A DNA stretch of 33,820 bases from JASEHD01 sp964471945 (GTDB lineage: Bacteria; Bacteroidota; Ignavibacteria; UBA10030; SZUA-254), in assembly GCA_964471945.1 (NCBI GenBank), contig CAYYIJ010000016.1, positions 1 through 33,820 of the forward strand, written 5' to 3'. The notes below the pieces were generated by a model, which made no database searches, was not told the DNA's origin, and worked only from the letters and a program-made list of their open reading frames with translations. Position 1 is the first letter of the stretch. Each line of letters opens with the position of its first letter. This document shows, piece by piece, positions 17,831 through 25,688 of the stretch. Both the position numbers and the translations under genes were made by a program.

Positions 17831-18697
17831 TTGCTGTGCGAATCGGTGCAGGTCGAAGTTAAAATAATAATAGTTGCTGTTTTCATTTTCACCCAAGGGT
17901 GGATTCAGCTTCCACTTCACGCTTCTGATGATTCAAGAAATTTCGAGCCTATCTTTCATGATTCGGTTTTTCAAGTAGGTGAGGAGTTGACGTATAATGT
18001 AAGCTATTTAGGAATCGATATCGGTCAGGTGCGTATCGTCCAGGTTGAAAATAAAAACGAAGATAAGTCAGGATATAAAGCGATTGCATACATTGATTCG
18101 TATAAAGATATCCCATTCGTTGATCTTCATGCCGTTTTTGAGACCAATATTCATCCTGCAATTTACTCAAACCAATTCTTTGCACGCGAAAAGGAAAATG
18201 GTAAATGGGTATCATATTTCTACGATTTCGATTATCCGAATCGTAGAATGTACATCGAGAATAGCATCTGGAAAGGTGGAAAAGTAGATAAGAGAGATAC
18301 TATTATTGTCGATACTGTTCAACAAGATGGGCTCTCGATCTTTTTCTATGCACGGAAAAATGCTCTCACACCCCAACAAAGACATATACCTATAGTGGTA
18401 AATGAAAAAAAATGGAATACATATATTAATTTTGTTGGATCACAAGTAAAAAGTGAGATCGATGCGGTAAAATATCCTATTGACGTTGTATACATAGAAG
18501 GTGAAGCCAATTTTACGGGGGTTTTTGGCCTGACTGGTGGTTTCGAAGGGTGGTTTAGCCGTGATGCTGCCTGTGTTCCGATAATGGCTAAAATGAAAGT
18601 GTTGATCGGTAAAATTCATATCGAATTAATAAGCTGGAAAAGGAACGGGTGGTCGCCTCCCAGATTTATTAACCATGGGGGTGGATCGAAGGGATAA
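17831..18697 (+). CDS. DUF3108-domain secreted protein
   Basis: The protein (288 residues from the TTG at 17831) has a hydrophobic N-terminal segment (KIIIVAVFIFTQGW) fitting a signal peptide. The DUF3108 domain follows: VGEELTYNVSYLGIDIGQVRI near residue 50 given here as VGEELTYNVSYLG and IDIGQVRI, then FFYARKN and a C-terminal GGFEGWFSRDAACVPIMAKM. DUF3108 proteins are periplasmic or envelope proteins of unknown function. No ATG is available near the N-terminus. A GTG at 17846 is an equally good start and would shorten the head by five residues. It begins three bases after the S41 protease stop and ends one base before the MBL gene, so the three are probably one operon. Confidence 0.78.
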   Translation: MLCESVQVEVKIIIVAVFIFTQGWIQLPLHASDDSRNFEPIFHDSVFQVGEELTYNVSYLGIDIGQVRIVQVENKNEDKSGYKAIAYIDSYKDIPFVDLHAVFETNIHPAIYSNQFFAREKENGKWVSYFYDFDYPNRRMYIENSIWKGGKVDKRDTIIVDTVQQDGLSIFFYARKNALTPQQRHIPIVVNEKKWNTYINFVGSQVKSEIDAVKYPIDVVYIEGEANFTGVFGLTGGFEGWFSRDAACVPIMAKMKVLIGKIHIELISWKRNGWSPPRFINHGGGSKG

Positions 18698-18698
18698 A

Positions 18699-19595
18699 AT
18701 GAAATTAAAATTTTGGGGAACACGCGGCTCTATTTCAACACCCGGGAAATATACTTTCCGCTATGGTGGCAATACTCCATGTACCGAGTTGCGTTTAGGG
18801 AATGGCGAATTAATAATCCTTGATGCTGGAACTGGAATCCGAAATTTGGGTGAAAAATTGATCGAGGATGGAGAATCAGTAAAAGCATATCTGCTTATTT
18901 CTCATCCTCATTGGGATCATATTCAGGGGTTTCCCTTTTTTAAACCTGCATTTGTATCAGGTAACGAGTTAACAATCGTAGGCGGTTCGACAGATAAGGT
19001 CTCGTTACAAAAAATGATATCAGATCAAATGAATAAAATTTATTTCCCGATCCAGCTAAACGAATTGAAGGCAACCGTAAATTTTTGTCATGTTGAGGAA
19101 GAGGAAATTTCTGTATTCGATGCGACCGTAAAAACGATATATGTGAACCACCCTACATTCGCCATGGGATATCGTATCACACATGGTGGAAAATCGATTG
19201 TGTACATTAGTGATAACGAACCTTTTGATCGGCGCGTTGCACAAGCGATGCGTAATGTCGAAAAAGTTATTATCGAAAAATATTCTCGGTCTAAGTCTGA
19301 TCCTAATCAGCGGATTTTCGATTTTATTCATAACGCCGACGTCTTGATACATGATGCTACTTATACACCGGAAGAATATGTAGATCGAGTTGGTTGGGGT
19401 CATTCTCATTATCTTTTCACATTGAAAGCCGCTGCTGAAGGAAAGGTAAAAAGGTTGGTTCTTTTCCATCATGATCCGAGCCATAGTGACGATAAGATAG
19501 ACGATATTTTAAAAACATGTAAAAAAGAAATTAGAAACCGCCACTATAAATTCGATTGCCTTGCTGCGGCTGAGGGAATGGAAATAGAAATATAA
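18699..19595 (+). CDS. MBL-fold metallo-hydrolase
   Basis: This 298-residue protein is a metallo-beta-lactamase-fold hydrolase. It opens MKLKFWGTRGSISTPG, with a GG-N-TPC-TE block next. The metal motif SHPHWDHIQGFP (HxHxDH) is near residue 70, with further ligands in VNHPTF, HDATYT and LFHHDPSHSD. The GTRGS opening and these blocks resemble the cyclic-phosphodiesterase/PhnP-like branch of the superfamily rather than beta-lactamases. The ATG at 18699 is chosen over an upstream in-frame start at 18675 because it lies one base after the DUF3108 stop and gives the usual N-terminus. The substrate is unknown. Confidence 0.88.
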   Translation: MKLKFWGTRGSISTPGKYTFRYGGNTPCTELRLGNGELIILDAGTGIRNLGEKLIEDGESVKAYLLISHPHWDHIQGFPFFKPAFVSGNELTIVGGSTDKVSLQKMISDQMNKIYFPIQLNELKATVNFCHVEEEEISVFDATVKTIYVNHPTFAMGYRITHGGKSIVYISDNEPFDRRVAQAMRNVEKVIIEKYSRSKSDPNQRIFDFIHNADVLIHDATYTPEEYVDRVGWGHSHYLFTLKAAAEGKVKRLVLFHHDPSHSDDKIDDILKTCKKEIRNRHYKFDCLAAAEGMEIEI

Positions 19596-19604
19596 AATTT
19601 CTAA

Positions 19605-19635
19605 TTTGACATTTATAGGCATCAGTTGTTATATT
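19605..19635 (+). promoter_or_regulatory. Candidate promoter of the cold-shock gene
   Basis: TTGACA (19606-19611), an 18-base spacer, and TATATT (19630-19635) give a sigma-70-like site, and TTTG starts at 19605. If used, transcription would begin near 19642. The mRNA would then carry a leader of roughly 190 bases containing the whole palindromic element at 19656-19805. Confidence 0.5.
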
Positions 19636-19655
19636 GACATAGATAAATATTTACA

Positions 19656-19805
19656 AGAGACTTCTGAAAAATTATTTTATACTAATAAAAACTGTCACGC
19701 TGAGCTTGTAAGCCTTAGGCTTACTTGTCGAAGCGTGAAATTGTAGTAAATTGTCATGGTTCGACAGGCTCACCATGACTTTTATCTTATTTTTCAGAAG
19801 TCTCT
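19656..19805. repeat. 150-bp palindromic repeat element with 17-bp terminal inverted repeats (copy A)
   Basis: The arms AGAGACTTCTGAAAAAT (19656-19672) and its exact complement (19789-19805) bound nested hairpins. GTAAGCC-TTA-GGCTTAC lies at 19708-19724 within an outer TCACGCT/AGCGTGA pair (19695-19701 and 19732-19738). A separate GTCATGGT/ACCATGAC pair lies at 19753-19760 and 19772-19779. It has no coding capacity, so it looks like a MITE or mosaic intergenic repeat. A decayed relative lies at 8244-8405. Confidence 0.75.
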
Positions 19806-19830
19806 ATACAAATAAATTAGGTACACTGTT

Positions 19831-20040
19831 TTGACGACAGATAAAGTAAAATGGTTTGGATACAAAAAAGGGTTTGGTTTTATCACCCCGGAGGGTGGCA
19901 GGGCTAATATCTTTGTTCATTTTTCTGATATGAAAAAAGGTCATGATTTTACAACCATTAAAAAGGGGATGTCCGTTCAATTCGATGTTGTTGAAGGCAA
20001 GAAAGGTTTGAAAGCGGCAAACGTTACAGTAGTATCATAG
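19831..20040 (+). CDS. Cold-shock domain protein
   Basis: The 69-residue protein is a single cold-shock (OB-fold) domain that binds single-stranded RNA and DNA. The opening VKWFGYKKGFGFI contains the RNP1-like KGFGFI, and RNP2-like IFVHFSDM follows near residue 28. The length equals that of CspA. The only suitable start is the TTG at 19831, which places the protein two or three residues ahead of the conserved KVKWF. The gene is preceded by a promoter-like site at 19605 and by the palindromic element at 19656-19805, so its mRNA leader may be long and structured. It is followed by a weak inverted repeat. Confidence 0.92.
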   Translation: MTTDKVKWFGYKKGFGFITPEGGRANIFVHFSDMKKGHDFTTIKKGMSVQFDVVEGKKGLKAANVTVVS

Positions 20041-20058
20041 TTACAATTTACTGTTTTC

Positions 20059-20097
20059 CCCCGAAGATTTTATTCAGTAGTTAATCGATCATCGGGG
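20059..20097 (+). terminator. Possible terminator or leader hairpin after the cold-shock gene
   Basis: CCCCGAAGAT (20059-20068) pairs with ATCATCGGGG (20088-20097) with one mismatch across a 19-base loop, followed by ATTTTCAT. The tail is a poor U-run and the loop is long. It may be a weak terminator or a leader structure of the next gene. Confidence 0.4.
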
Positions 20098-20133
20098 ATT
20101 TTCATAAATGTATTTAGAAAGGGTTTTCACCAA

Positions 20134-20577
20134 ATGTCATTTAACTTCAAAGAAAGTGACATTAAGAAGATAAGTCGTATTCTCGCTGTCGTTCCGAAAC
20201 ACAATGGAAATAATTACAGGTTTAAAATAGGCAAAAAAGGAACGCCGAGGAGATTATCACTCGAGATTTATCCGAATATCAAAATCGGTAAACGAAATGG
20301 AAATTTAATATCAGTATACACTCCGACAACTCATCTTCAACTTCACTTTTGTTCTGGTTATGTCGTTAGTAAAATGTTGAATGAGATTACTTTCATAAGT
20401 GAATATCAAGGGAAGATTTCGGGTTTAATAGTGGAAAAGGAATGTGGTTGTTCGCTATATGCTAACCTCGACAAAGAAATCCTTTCAGGTGACTTTACTC
20501 GTTTAGGACCTGAAGTAATGTTGTCTGGAATCGCATTATCACTTTCTGAAACAATATTACCGTCAAGACCGAAATGA
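20134..20577 (+). CDS. Hypothetical protein upstream of ybeY
   Basis: I do not recognise this 147-residue protein. It has no signal peptide or membrane segment. The N-terminal half is basic (IGKKGTPRRLSLEIYPNIK), and the middle alternates beta-type stretches with charged turns. A CGC motif (EKECGCSLYANLDKE) near residue 103 could bind a metal or be structural. The last base pair of codons overlaps the ybeY start (ATGA), which implies translational coupling with ybeY and topA. That points to a cytoplasmic protein, perhaps tied to RNA or ribosome work, but nothing in the sequence proves it. The ATG at 20134 is the first Met and the frame has coding character comparable to its neighbours. Confidence 0.7.
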   Translation: MSFNFKESDIKKISRILAVVPKHNGNNYRFKIGKKGTPRRLSLEIYPNIKIGKRNGNLISVYTPTTHLQLHFCSGYVVSKMLNEITFISEYQGKISGLIVEKECGCSLYANLDKEILSGDFTRLGPEVMLSGIALSLSETILPSRPK

Positions 20578-20999
20578 TCAAAATAAATGTATTCAATGAT
20601 CATCCAAAATATAAGATACCTCGGAATGGAACTATTCGTTCCGCCCGATATGTTCTCAGAAAAGAATCAGTCTTATCAGTTGAAATAAATATTATTTTCA
20701 CAACAGATAAAATAATGAAAAAACTAAACGCAACATTTCTAAACCATCGATATACAACCGATGTTATTAGTTTTCCGCTCAGTGAAATCAATAAACGAAT
20801 AGAGGGCGAAGTTTATATCAATCTGGATCAAGCTCGCCGCCAAGCCAAAGAATTATGCATTTCAATTAAAGAAGAAATTGCTCGTTTGGTTGTTCATGGT
20901 TTATTACATCTCATCGGATATGAAGACATTGCCAAATGGCAACGAGAGCGTATGACAAAGAGAGAGAATTTATTTCTTACGAAAATTTTAAATAGATGA
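20574..20999 (+). CDS. ybeY: YbeY endoribonuclease / rRNA maturation factor
   Basis: YbeY is a single-strand-specific endoribonuclease involved in 16S rRNA 3'-end maturation and late ribosome quality control. The 141-residue protein has the family core: a TTDVISFPL block near residue 61, then GEVYINLDQA and the metal motif HGLLHLIGYED near residue 105. The usual motif ends with a third His (GYDH). Here that position is Asp, a substitution I recall as typical of Bacteroidota YbeY, so the enzyme is probably functional. The start overlaps the preceding gene by four bases and the stop overlaps topA by four bases, so the three are tightly coupled. Confidence 0.93.
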   Translation: MIKINVFNDHPKYKIPRNGTIRSARYVLRKESVLSVEINIIFTTDKIMKKLNATFLNHRYTTDVISFPLSEINKRIEGEVYINLDQARRQAKELCISIKEEIARLVVHGLLHLIGYEDIAKWQRERMTKRENLFLTKILNR

Positions 21000-23323
21000 A
21001 AAAATCATTAATCATCGTCGAGTCTCCAGCGAAAGCAAAGACGATCAATAAATATTTAGGCAAGGACTACGTTGTTCAGGCATCGGTCGGTCATATAAAA
21101 AATTTACCGAAGAGTAATTTGGGTATAAACATCGATGCCGGTTATGTTCCAACATTCGAGACCATCAATGGAAAAGAAGAAGTTATTATAAACTTACGCG
21201 AAACTGCTCGCAGATCGGAGACAATCTATATAGCTACCGATCCTGATCGTGAAGGTGAAGCGATAGGAGCGGATATTGTTGAAGAGATTGATGGAGTAAA
21301 TGATAATGTTTATCGCGTTCTTTTTCATGAAATTACTGACCGTGGTATTACAGAAGCTATGAAGGATCCTAAAAAAATAGATCATAATTTAGTGGCAAGC
21401 CAGCGAGCACGAAGAGTTATGGACAGGATTGTCGGTTACATGGTCAGTCCATTCGTCTGGAAAACACTTTTCTATGGTCTATCTGCCGGCAGGGTACAAT
21501 CGGTTTCCCTGAGGTTGATTTGTGAGCGGGAAGAAGCTATTCAAAGTTTTATCCCTACTGAATACTGGTCAATAATAGGTGAATTCAAAACGGCTGAAGG
21601 TGATTCGTTTTATGCAAAGTTATTTAAGATTGAAAGTAAAGAATTAATCGTACCGTCGAAAGATGCACTTGCAGAGATTCAGCACAAAAGTACAACGGAT
21701 AGGTACACATATATTCCAACTCAGAATGCAGCGGTAAAGTATATTGAGGAAATTCAAAAGCAATTATTTTTAATCTCAGATATCCAGAATAGAGAAACAA
21801 AGCGAAATCCGTTTCCCCCATTTATTACAAGCACCCTACAACAAGAGGCATCACGCAAACTACGGCTCTCGGCAAGTCGGACAATGAAATTAGCCCAGAA
21901 ACTTTACGAGGGTGTCGAGATCGGGGATGAAGGATTGGTGGGTCTTATCACATACATGCGTACTGATTCGACACGTTTAAGCAATGATGCTGTAAGTGAG
22001 GTACGTGACTTCATTACTTCTACTTATGGAAAAGAATATCTACCCAAACACCCGAATATATATCGAAAGAAGAAAACATCACAGGATGCACACGAGGCAA
22101 TTAGACCAACATCGATAAAATTTAGTCCGAATAGAGTGAAAAAGTATCTTGATAAAGATTTATTCCGATTGTATGAATTGATCTGGAATCGTTTTGTTGC
22201 CTGCCAGATGGAAGCAGCAAAACTTGAGATCACTACAGTATTGGTGGAGGGTGGGATTTTCTTATTTAAAGCAACTGCATCGAAATATACATTCAGAGGA
22301 TTCATGCAGGTCTATGATGATTCAATAAATATTGAGGGTGAACAACTGGAGGAGGAAGATGAAGAAGTTAAAGACGAAAAACTTCCACTTACACTTTCAA
22401 AGAACGAATCTGCGGCTCTGAATAGCATCGTTCCACACAGGCACGAAACATCGCCACCTCCTCGTTATACCGAAAGCAGTTTGGTAAAGACACTCGAAAC
22501 CCTAGGTATTGGGCGACCGAGCACTTATGCAATGATCGTAAGTACGATTATTGATCGGAAATATGTAGAACAAAAAGAGAGGAAACTTTTTGCTCTTCAA
22601 CTCGGAATGGAAGTGAATACATTACTTACAACAAATTTTCCTCACATTTTCAATGTTAAATTCACCGCCAAGATGGAAGAAGAACTCGATACAATAGCAT
22701 CTGGAAAATATGAATATAAAAAGGTATTAGACGATTTTTATCTTCCGTTTAGCGAATCGTTGGAGAAAGCATCGAAAAAGACATCTGCAATAAAAAAATC
22801 GCTTCAAAAAATAACTGATGAACCGTGTGCTCTTTGTGGTAAAGCGATGATCATCAAGTGGGGACGAAATGGAAAATTCATGGCTTGCAGTGGTTATCCA
22901 ACGTGCAAAAATACGAAACCACTACCTGAAGATGAAGCAAAAATTCAAAATATAACAGGGGGAAAATGTGAATTATGCGGGGGAATCTTGGTAGTGCGTT
23001 CAAGTCGTTTTGGTACATTCCTTGGTTGTTCAAATTATCCGAAGTGCAGCAATACAAAACCAATATCTATGGGAATCAAATGTCCGAAATGTGAGGTGGG
23101 TGATGTGATCGAACGAAAAACAAAACGTAATAGGATTTTCTATGGTTGCTCACGGTATCCTGAATGTGATTTCGCAGAATGGAACAAACCGTCCAATCAA
23201 CGATGTGAAACATGTGGTTCACCGTATATGCTCTTGAAATATTCAGAAAAACGTGGGGAGTATCTGAAATGTCCTTCATGCAAAGCTGAAGTTAAAATAG
23301 TTGAAGCCAAGGCTGTTATTTAA
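20996..23323 (+). CDS. topA: DNA topoisomerase I (type IA)
   Basis: TopA relaxes negative supercoils by a transient 5'-phosphotyrosine link. The 775-residue protein starts with the TOPRIM domain (SLIIVESPAKAKTI at residue 4, and DPDREGEAIG near residue 80). The active-site Tyr is in GLITYMRTDSTRL near residue 319. Four C-terminal zinc-ribbon modules follow, each with a CxxC pair and a second Cys pair. They start at CALCGKAM, CELCGGIL, CPKCEVGD and CETCGSPY (about residues 612-770). The gene overlaps ybeY by four bases. The XerC/D-type recombinase gene starts 11 bases after the stop, so the two probably form one transcript, as is often seen for topA-xerC. Confidence 0.97.
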   Translation: MKKSLIIVESPAKAKTINKYLGKDYVVQASVGHIKNLPKSNLGINIDAGYVPTFETINGKEEVIINLRETARRSETIYIATDPDREGEAIGADIVEEIDGVNDNVYRVLFHEITDRGITEAMKDPKKIDHNLVASQRARRVMDRIVGYMVSPFVWKTLFYGLSAGRVQSVSLRLICEREEAIQSFIPTEYWSIIGEFKTAEGDSFYAKLFKIESKELIVPSKDALAEIQHKSTTDRYTYIPTQNAAVKYIEEIQKQLFLISDIQNRETKRNPFPPFITSTLQQEASRKLRLSASRTMKLAQKLYEGVEIGDEGLVGLITYMRTDSTRLSNDAVSEVRDFITSTYGKEYLPKHPNIYRKKKTSQDAHEAIRPTSIKFSPNRVKKYLDKDLFRLYELIWNRFVACQMEAAKLEITTVLVEGGIFLFKATASKYTFRGFMQVYDDSINIEGEQLEEEDEEVKDEKLPLTLSKNESAALNSIVPHRHETSPPPRYTESSLVKTLETLGIGRPSTYAMIVSTIIDRKYVEQKERKLFALQLGMEVNTLLTTNFPHIFNVKFTAKMEEELDTIASGKYEYKKVLDDFYLPFSESLEKASKKTSAIKKSLQKITDEPCALCGKAMIIKWGRNGKFMACSGYPTCKNTKPLPEDEAKIQNITGGKCELCGGILVVRSSRFGTFLGCSNYPKCSNTKPISMGIKCPKCEVGDVIERKTKRNRIFYGCSRYPECDFAEWNKPSNQRCETCGSPYMLLKYSEKRGEYLKCPSCKAEVKIVEAKAVI

Positions 23324-23334
23324 GTTTTCACTTT

Positions 23335-24240
23335 ATGATTGACCAGATTAAGAAATATTTAGAATATATACGAACTGAGAAAAAATATTCTCCTCATACC
23401 GTCTCTTCGTATGAGGATGACCTTATCAGCTTTAATGGTTTTCTAAGCAAGCATTTTTCCCGATCTGACTATTCAGTTTCAGAAATTGATCATCTTACTC
23501 TCCGATTATTTTTGGGCGATCTTCTTGAAAAAGGTAAAAGCAAGCGAACAGTTGCCAGGAACCTAGCATCATTACGTTCTTTTTATAAATATTTAGTCAA
23601 ACAAAAACTTGTTAATGTAAATATAGCTTCAAATATGGTTACACCAAAACTTCCTAAAATGTTGCCTGAGTTTCTTGATGAGCAATCAGCAGCGCGCATA
23701 ATGAACTCGCCCGTGGATTCAGGTGTTGGAGGAGTACGTGATCGGGCGATATTGGAATTGTTATATAGTACAGGGATGAGGGTGAACGAGCTTATCTCGC
23801 TCAATATTAATGATATTGATTTTTGGAACAGTACAGTTAAAGTAACGGGGAAGGGGAGCAAGCAAAGAATTATCCCCATCGGTAAAAATGCAATAGGAGC
23901 TTTGAAACGTTATTTCAAAGTTCGTGAGAAATTATTTGCTCCAAATACACAATCAAGCGTTAACAACATATTATTTCTCTCCACTCGAGGAAAGCGTTTA
24001 TATCCCAAAGGTGTTTATTTAATAGTTAAGAAAAATATCGAGAGAGTTTCCGAAATTGAAAAAAAAAGTCCTCACATTCTCCGACACACCTTTGCTACAC
24101 ATCTACTAAATCGTGGGGCAGATCTATGTGCAGTGAAAGAATTACTAGGTCATGAAAATTTATCAACAACTCAACTATATACGCACGTAACTGTCGATAA
24201 GTTAAAGCGTATATATAAACAGGCTCATCCAAAGGCATAG
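23335..24240 (+). CDS. xerC: Tyrosine recombinase XerC/XerD type
   Basis: This enzyme resolves chromosome dimers at a dif site. The 301-residue protein has the N-terminal SAM-like core-binding domain (about residues 1-90, EKKYSPHTVSSYEDDLISF) and the catalytic domain. All signature residues are visible: Arg in STGMRVNELISL near residue 146, Lys in TGKGSKQRIIPIG, His-x-x-Arg in HILRHTFATHLL near residue 247, the second His in LLGHENLST, and the Tyr nucleophile in TTQLYTHV near residue 281. It follows topA by 11 bases and precedes hpf. The XerC name is chosen from this neighbourhood, and XerD cannot be excluded. No dif-like site was identified in the window. Confidence 0.88.
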   Translation: MIDQIKKYLEYIRTEKKYSPHTVSSYEDDLISFNGFLSKHFSRSDYSVSEIDHLTLRLFLGDLLEKGKSKRTVARNLASLRSFYKYLVKQKLVNVNIASNMVTPKLPKMLPEFLDEQSAARIMNSPVDSGVGGVRDRAILELLYSTGMRVNELISLNINDIDFWNSTVKVTGKGSKQRIIPIGKNAIGALKRYFKVREKLFAPNTQSSVNNILFLSTRGKRLYPKGVYLIVKKNIERVSEIEKKSPHILRHTFATHLLNRGADLCAVKELLGHENLSTTQLYTHVTVDKLKRIYKQAHPKA

Positions 24241-24262
24241 CCATTATTTAAAGGAGACACTT

Positions 24263-24616
24263 ATGGACATCCATTTTACCGCAAGGAAATTTAAAGCACA
24301 TGCTACAATTAAAGATCATGCTATAGAGTCAATAAAACTACTCGATAGACTTTATGATGGAATAGTTCGATGTGATATAATTTTAAGTTATGAGAAAAGC
24401 ACGAACAGCCAAAAAATCGCTGAAGTTACATTACATGTTCAAGGAACAAGCTTAATAGCAAAAGAGAAATCTGATGATTTCCACAAGTCGATCGAATTAG
24501 CCGTTGAAAAACTTGAACGGCAACTTGGAAAATATAAGTCAAAGCTTAGAAAGAAAAACAAAAAAACATTAAGACGAGTTAAGGAAGAAATCGTTATTGA
24601 AGGAAAAGACGAATGA
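24263..24616 (+). CDS. hpf: Ribosome hibernation-promoting factor, HPF/RaiA family
   Basis: HPF binds the ribosome decoding centre in starved or stationary cells and helps form inactive ribosomes. The 117-residue protein is a single S30AE domain, starting MDIHFTARKFKAHATIKDH, with the conserved AEVTLHVQGTSLIAKE near residue 51 and ELAVEKLERQLGKYKSKLRK near residue 79 as the basic closing helix. It lacks the extra C-terminal domain of long HPF. A strong AAAGGAG site lies before the ATG. The stop overlaps the hprK start by four bases, a common arrangement in the phylum. Confidence 0.9.
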   Translation: MDIHFTARKFKAHATIKDHAIESIKLLDRLYDGIVRCDIILSYEKSTNSQKIAEVTLHVQGTSLIAKEKSDDFHKSIELAVEKLERQLGKYKSKLRKKNKKTLRRVKEEIVIEGKDE

Positions 24617-25626
24617 CGCTAAAAGAAGCAAGGGAAACAATAAAAGAGAATATATCGATTGGTTCTTTGTTTGAAAGCAACAAGGAACGATTGAAACTTA
24701 GATCTCTAACCGGAGAGGATGGTTTCACGAGACAGATACGCGATAAAAATATTCATCGTCCCGGATTAGCATTAGCAGGTTACGTTCAACTTTTTCGTTT
24801 TGATCGTGTTCAGGTTTGTGGAAATACTGAAATGCGTTACCTTGATCAGCTTACAGAATCTCAACGTGAATTATCGCTCAAAAATATCTTTAAGTTCGAA
24901 GTTCCATGCGTTATTATAACGAATAATAATCGAGTTGACGATTTGTTTTTAAAAGTAGCTAAGGAAAATGGTATAGCTATATTTCAAACGCCGCTCGAAA
25001 CAACAAAGCTCGTATATTTTCTAAGTGATTTTCTTGACGATCAGTTTTCACCACAGACCGTTGTGCATGGGTCATTTGTTGATGTCTATGGTATTGGCCT
25101 CTTGTTGATTGGTCGTTCGGGGATAGGGAAAAGTGAAATTGCACTCGATCTGGTAGAGCGAGGGCAGCGTTTGGTTGCAGATGACGTCGTCATGATAACA
25201 CGAAAAGGAGAGGGCATACTTATGGGAGCGGGTACCGATCTTGTTAAACATTATATGGAAATCCGAGGGCTTGGATTAATTGATGTTCGCAGTATATTTG
25301 GTATACGTGCAATTCGTTTCCAAAAACGTGTTGAGATTGTAGTTGAATTAATGGATTGGGATCCAAATTCCGATTATACTCGAACAGGTTTAGACTACGA
25401 AGCGTTTTCGATCTTAGATGTTCAAGTACCCCGCGTCAAACTCCCGATATTTCCAGGAAAGAATGTTACCGTCATTTGTGAGGTTATTGCATTAAATTAC
25501 CTCTTAAAGCACTATGGTTATGATGCGGCAAAAGAATTTGCAAAACGGCTCGAAACTGTGATTTCTGAGAAAAATAAACAAATTGGGGAGCGTGCAATTG
25601 ACTATTTTGAGCATGATTTTGAGTAA
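24613..25626 (+). CDS. hprK: HPr kinase/phosphorylase
   Basis: HprK phosphorylates and dephosphorylates a seryl residue of HPr-like proteins and so links carbon or energy state to regulation. The 337-residue protein has the usual N-terminal domain (about residues 1-125). The C-terminal kinase follows, with HGSFVDVYGIG near residue 152 (the conserved His), the Walker A GRSGIGKSEIALDLVERG near residue 168, LVADDVVMI, and the signature EIRGLGLIDVRSIFG near residue 216. Length and motifs are canonical. It overlaps hpf by four bases. No ptsH or ptsI gene is in the window, so the substrate HPr may be encoded elsewhere. Confidence 0.95.
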   Translation: MTLKEARETIKENISIGSLFESNKERLKLRSLTGEDGFTRQIRDKNIHRPGLALAGYVQLFRFDRVQVCGNTEMRYLDQLTESQRELSLKNIFKFEVPCVIITNNNRVDDLFLKVAKENGIAIFQTPLETTKLVYFLSDFLDDQFSPQTVVHGSFVDVYGIGLLLIGRSGIGKSEIALDLVERGQRLVADDVVMITRKGEGILMGAGTDLVKHYMEIRGLGLIDVRSIFGIRAIRFQKRVEIVVELMDWDPNSDYTRTGLDYEAFSILDVQVPRVKLPIFPGKNVTVICEVIALNYLLKHYGYDAAKEFAKRLETVISEKNKQIGERAIDYFEHDFE

Positions 25627-25651
25627 AAAATCACATTTTGTAAAAAAAAAC

Positions 25652-25682
25652 TTGACAAACATCAAAAAATTTTTTAACTTTG
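25652..25682 (+). promoter_or_regulatory. Candidate promoter of the M23 peptidase gene
   Basis: TTGACA (25652-25657), 17 bases, then TAACTTTG (25675-25682). The second box matches the Bacteroidota TAnnTTTG consensus exactly, and TAACTT also serves as a sigma-70 -10 box. The start codon at 25689 is only six bases after the box, so the transcript would be leaderless or nearly so. Confidence 0.65.
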
Positions 25683-25688
25683 AGCCAC

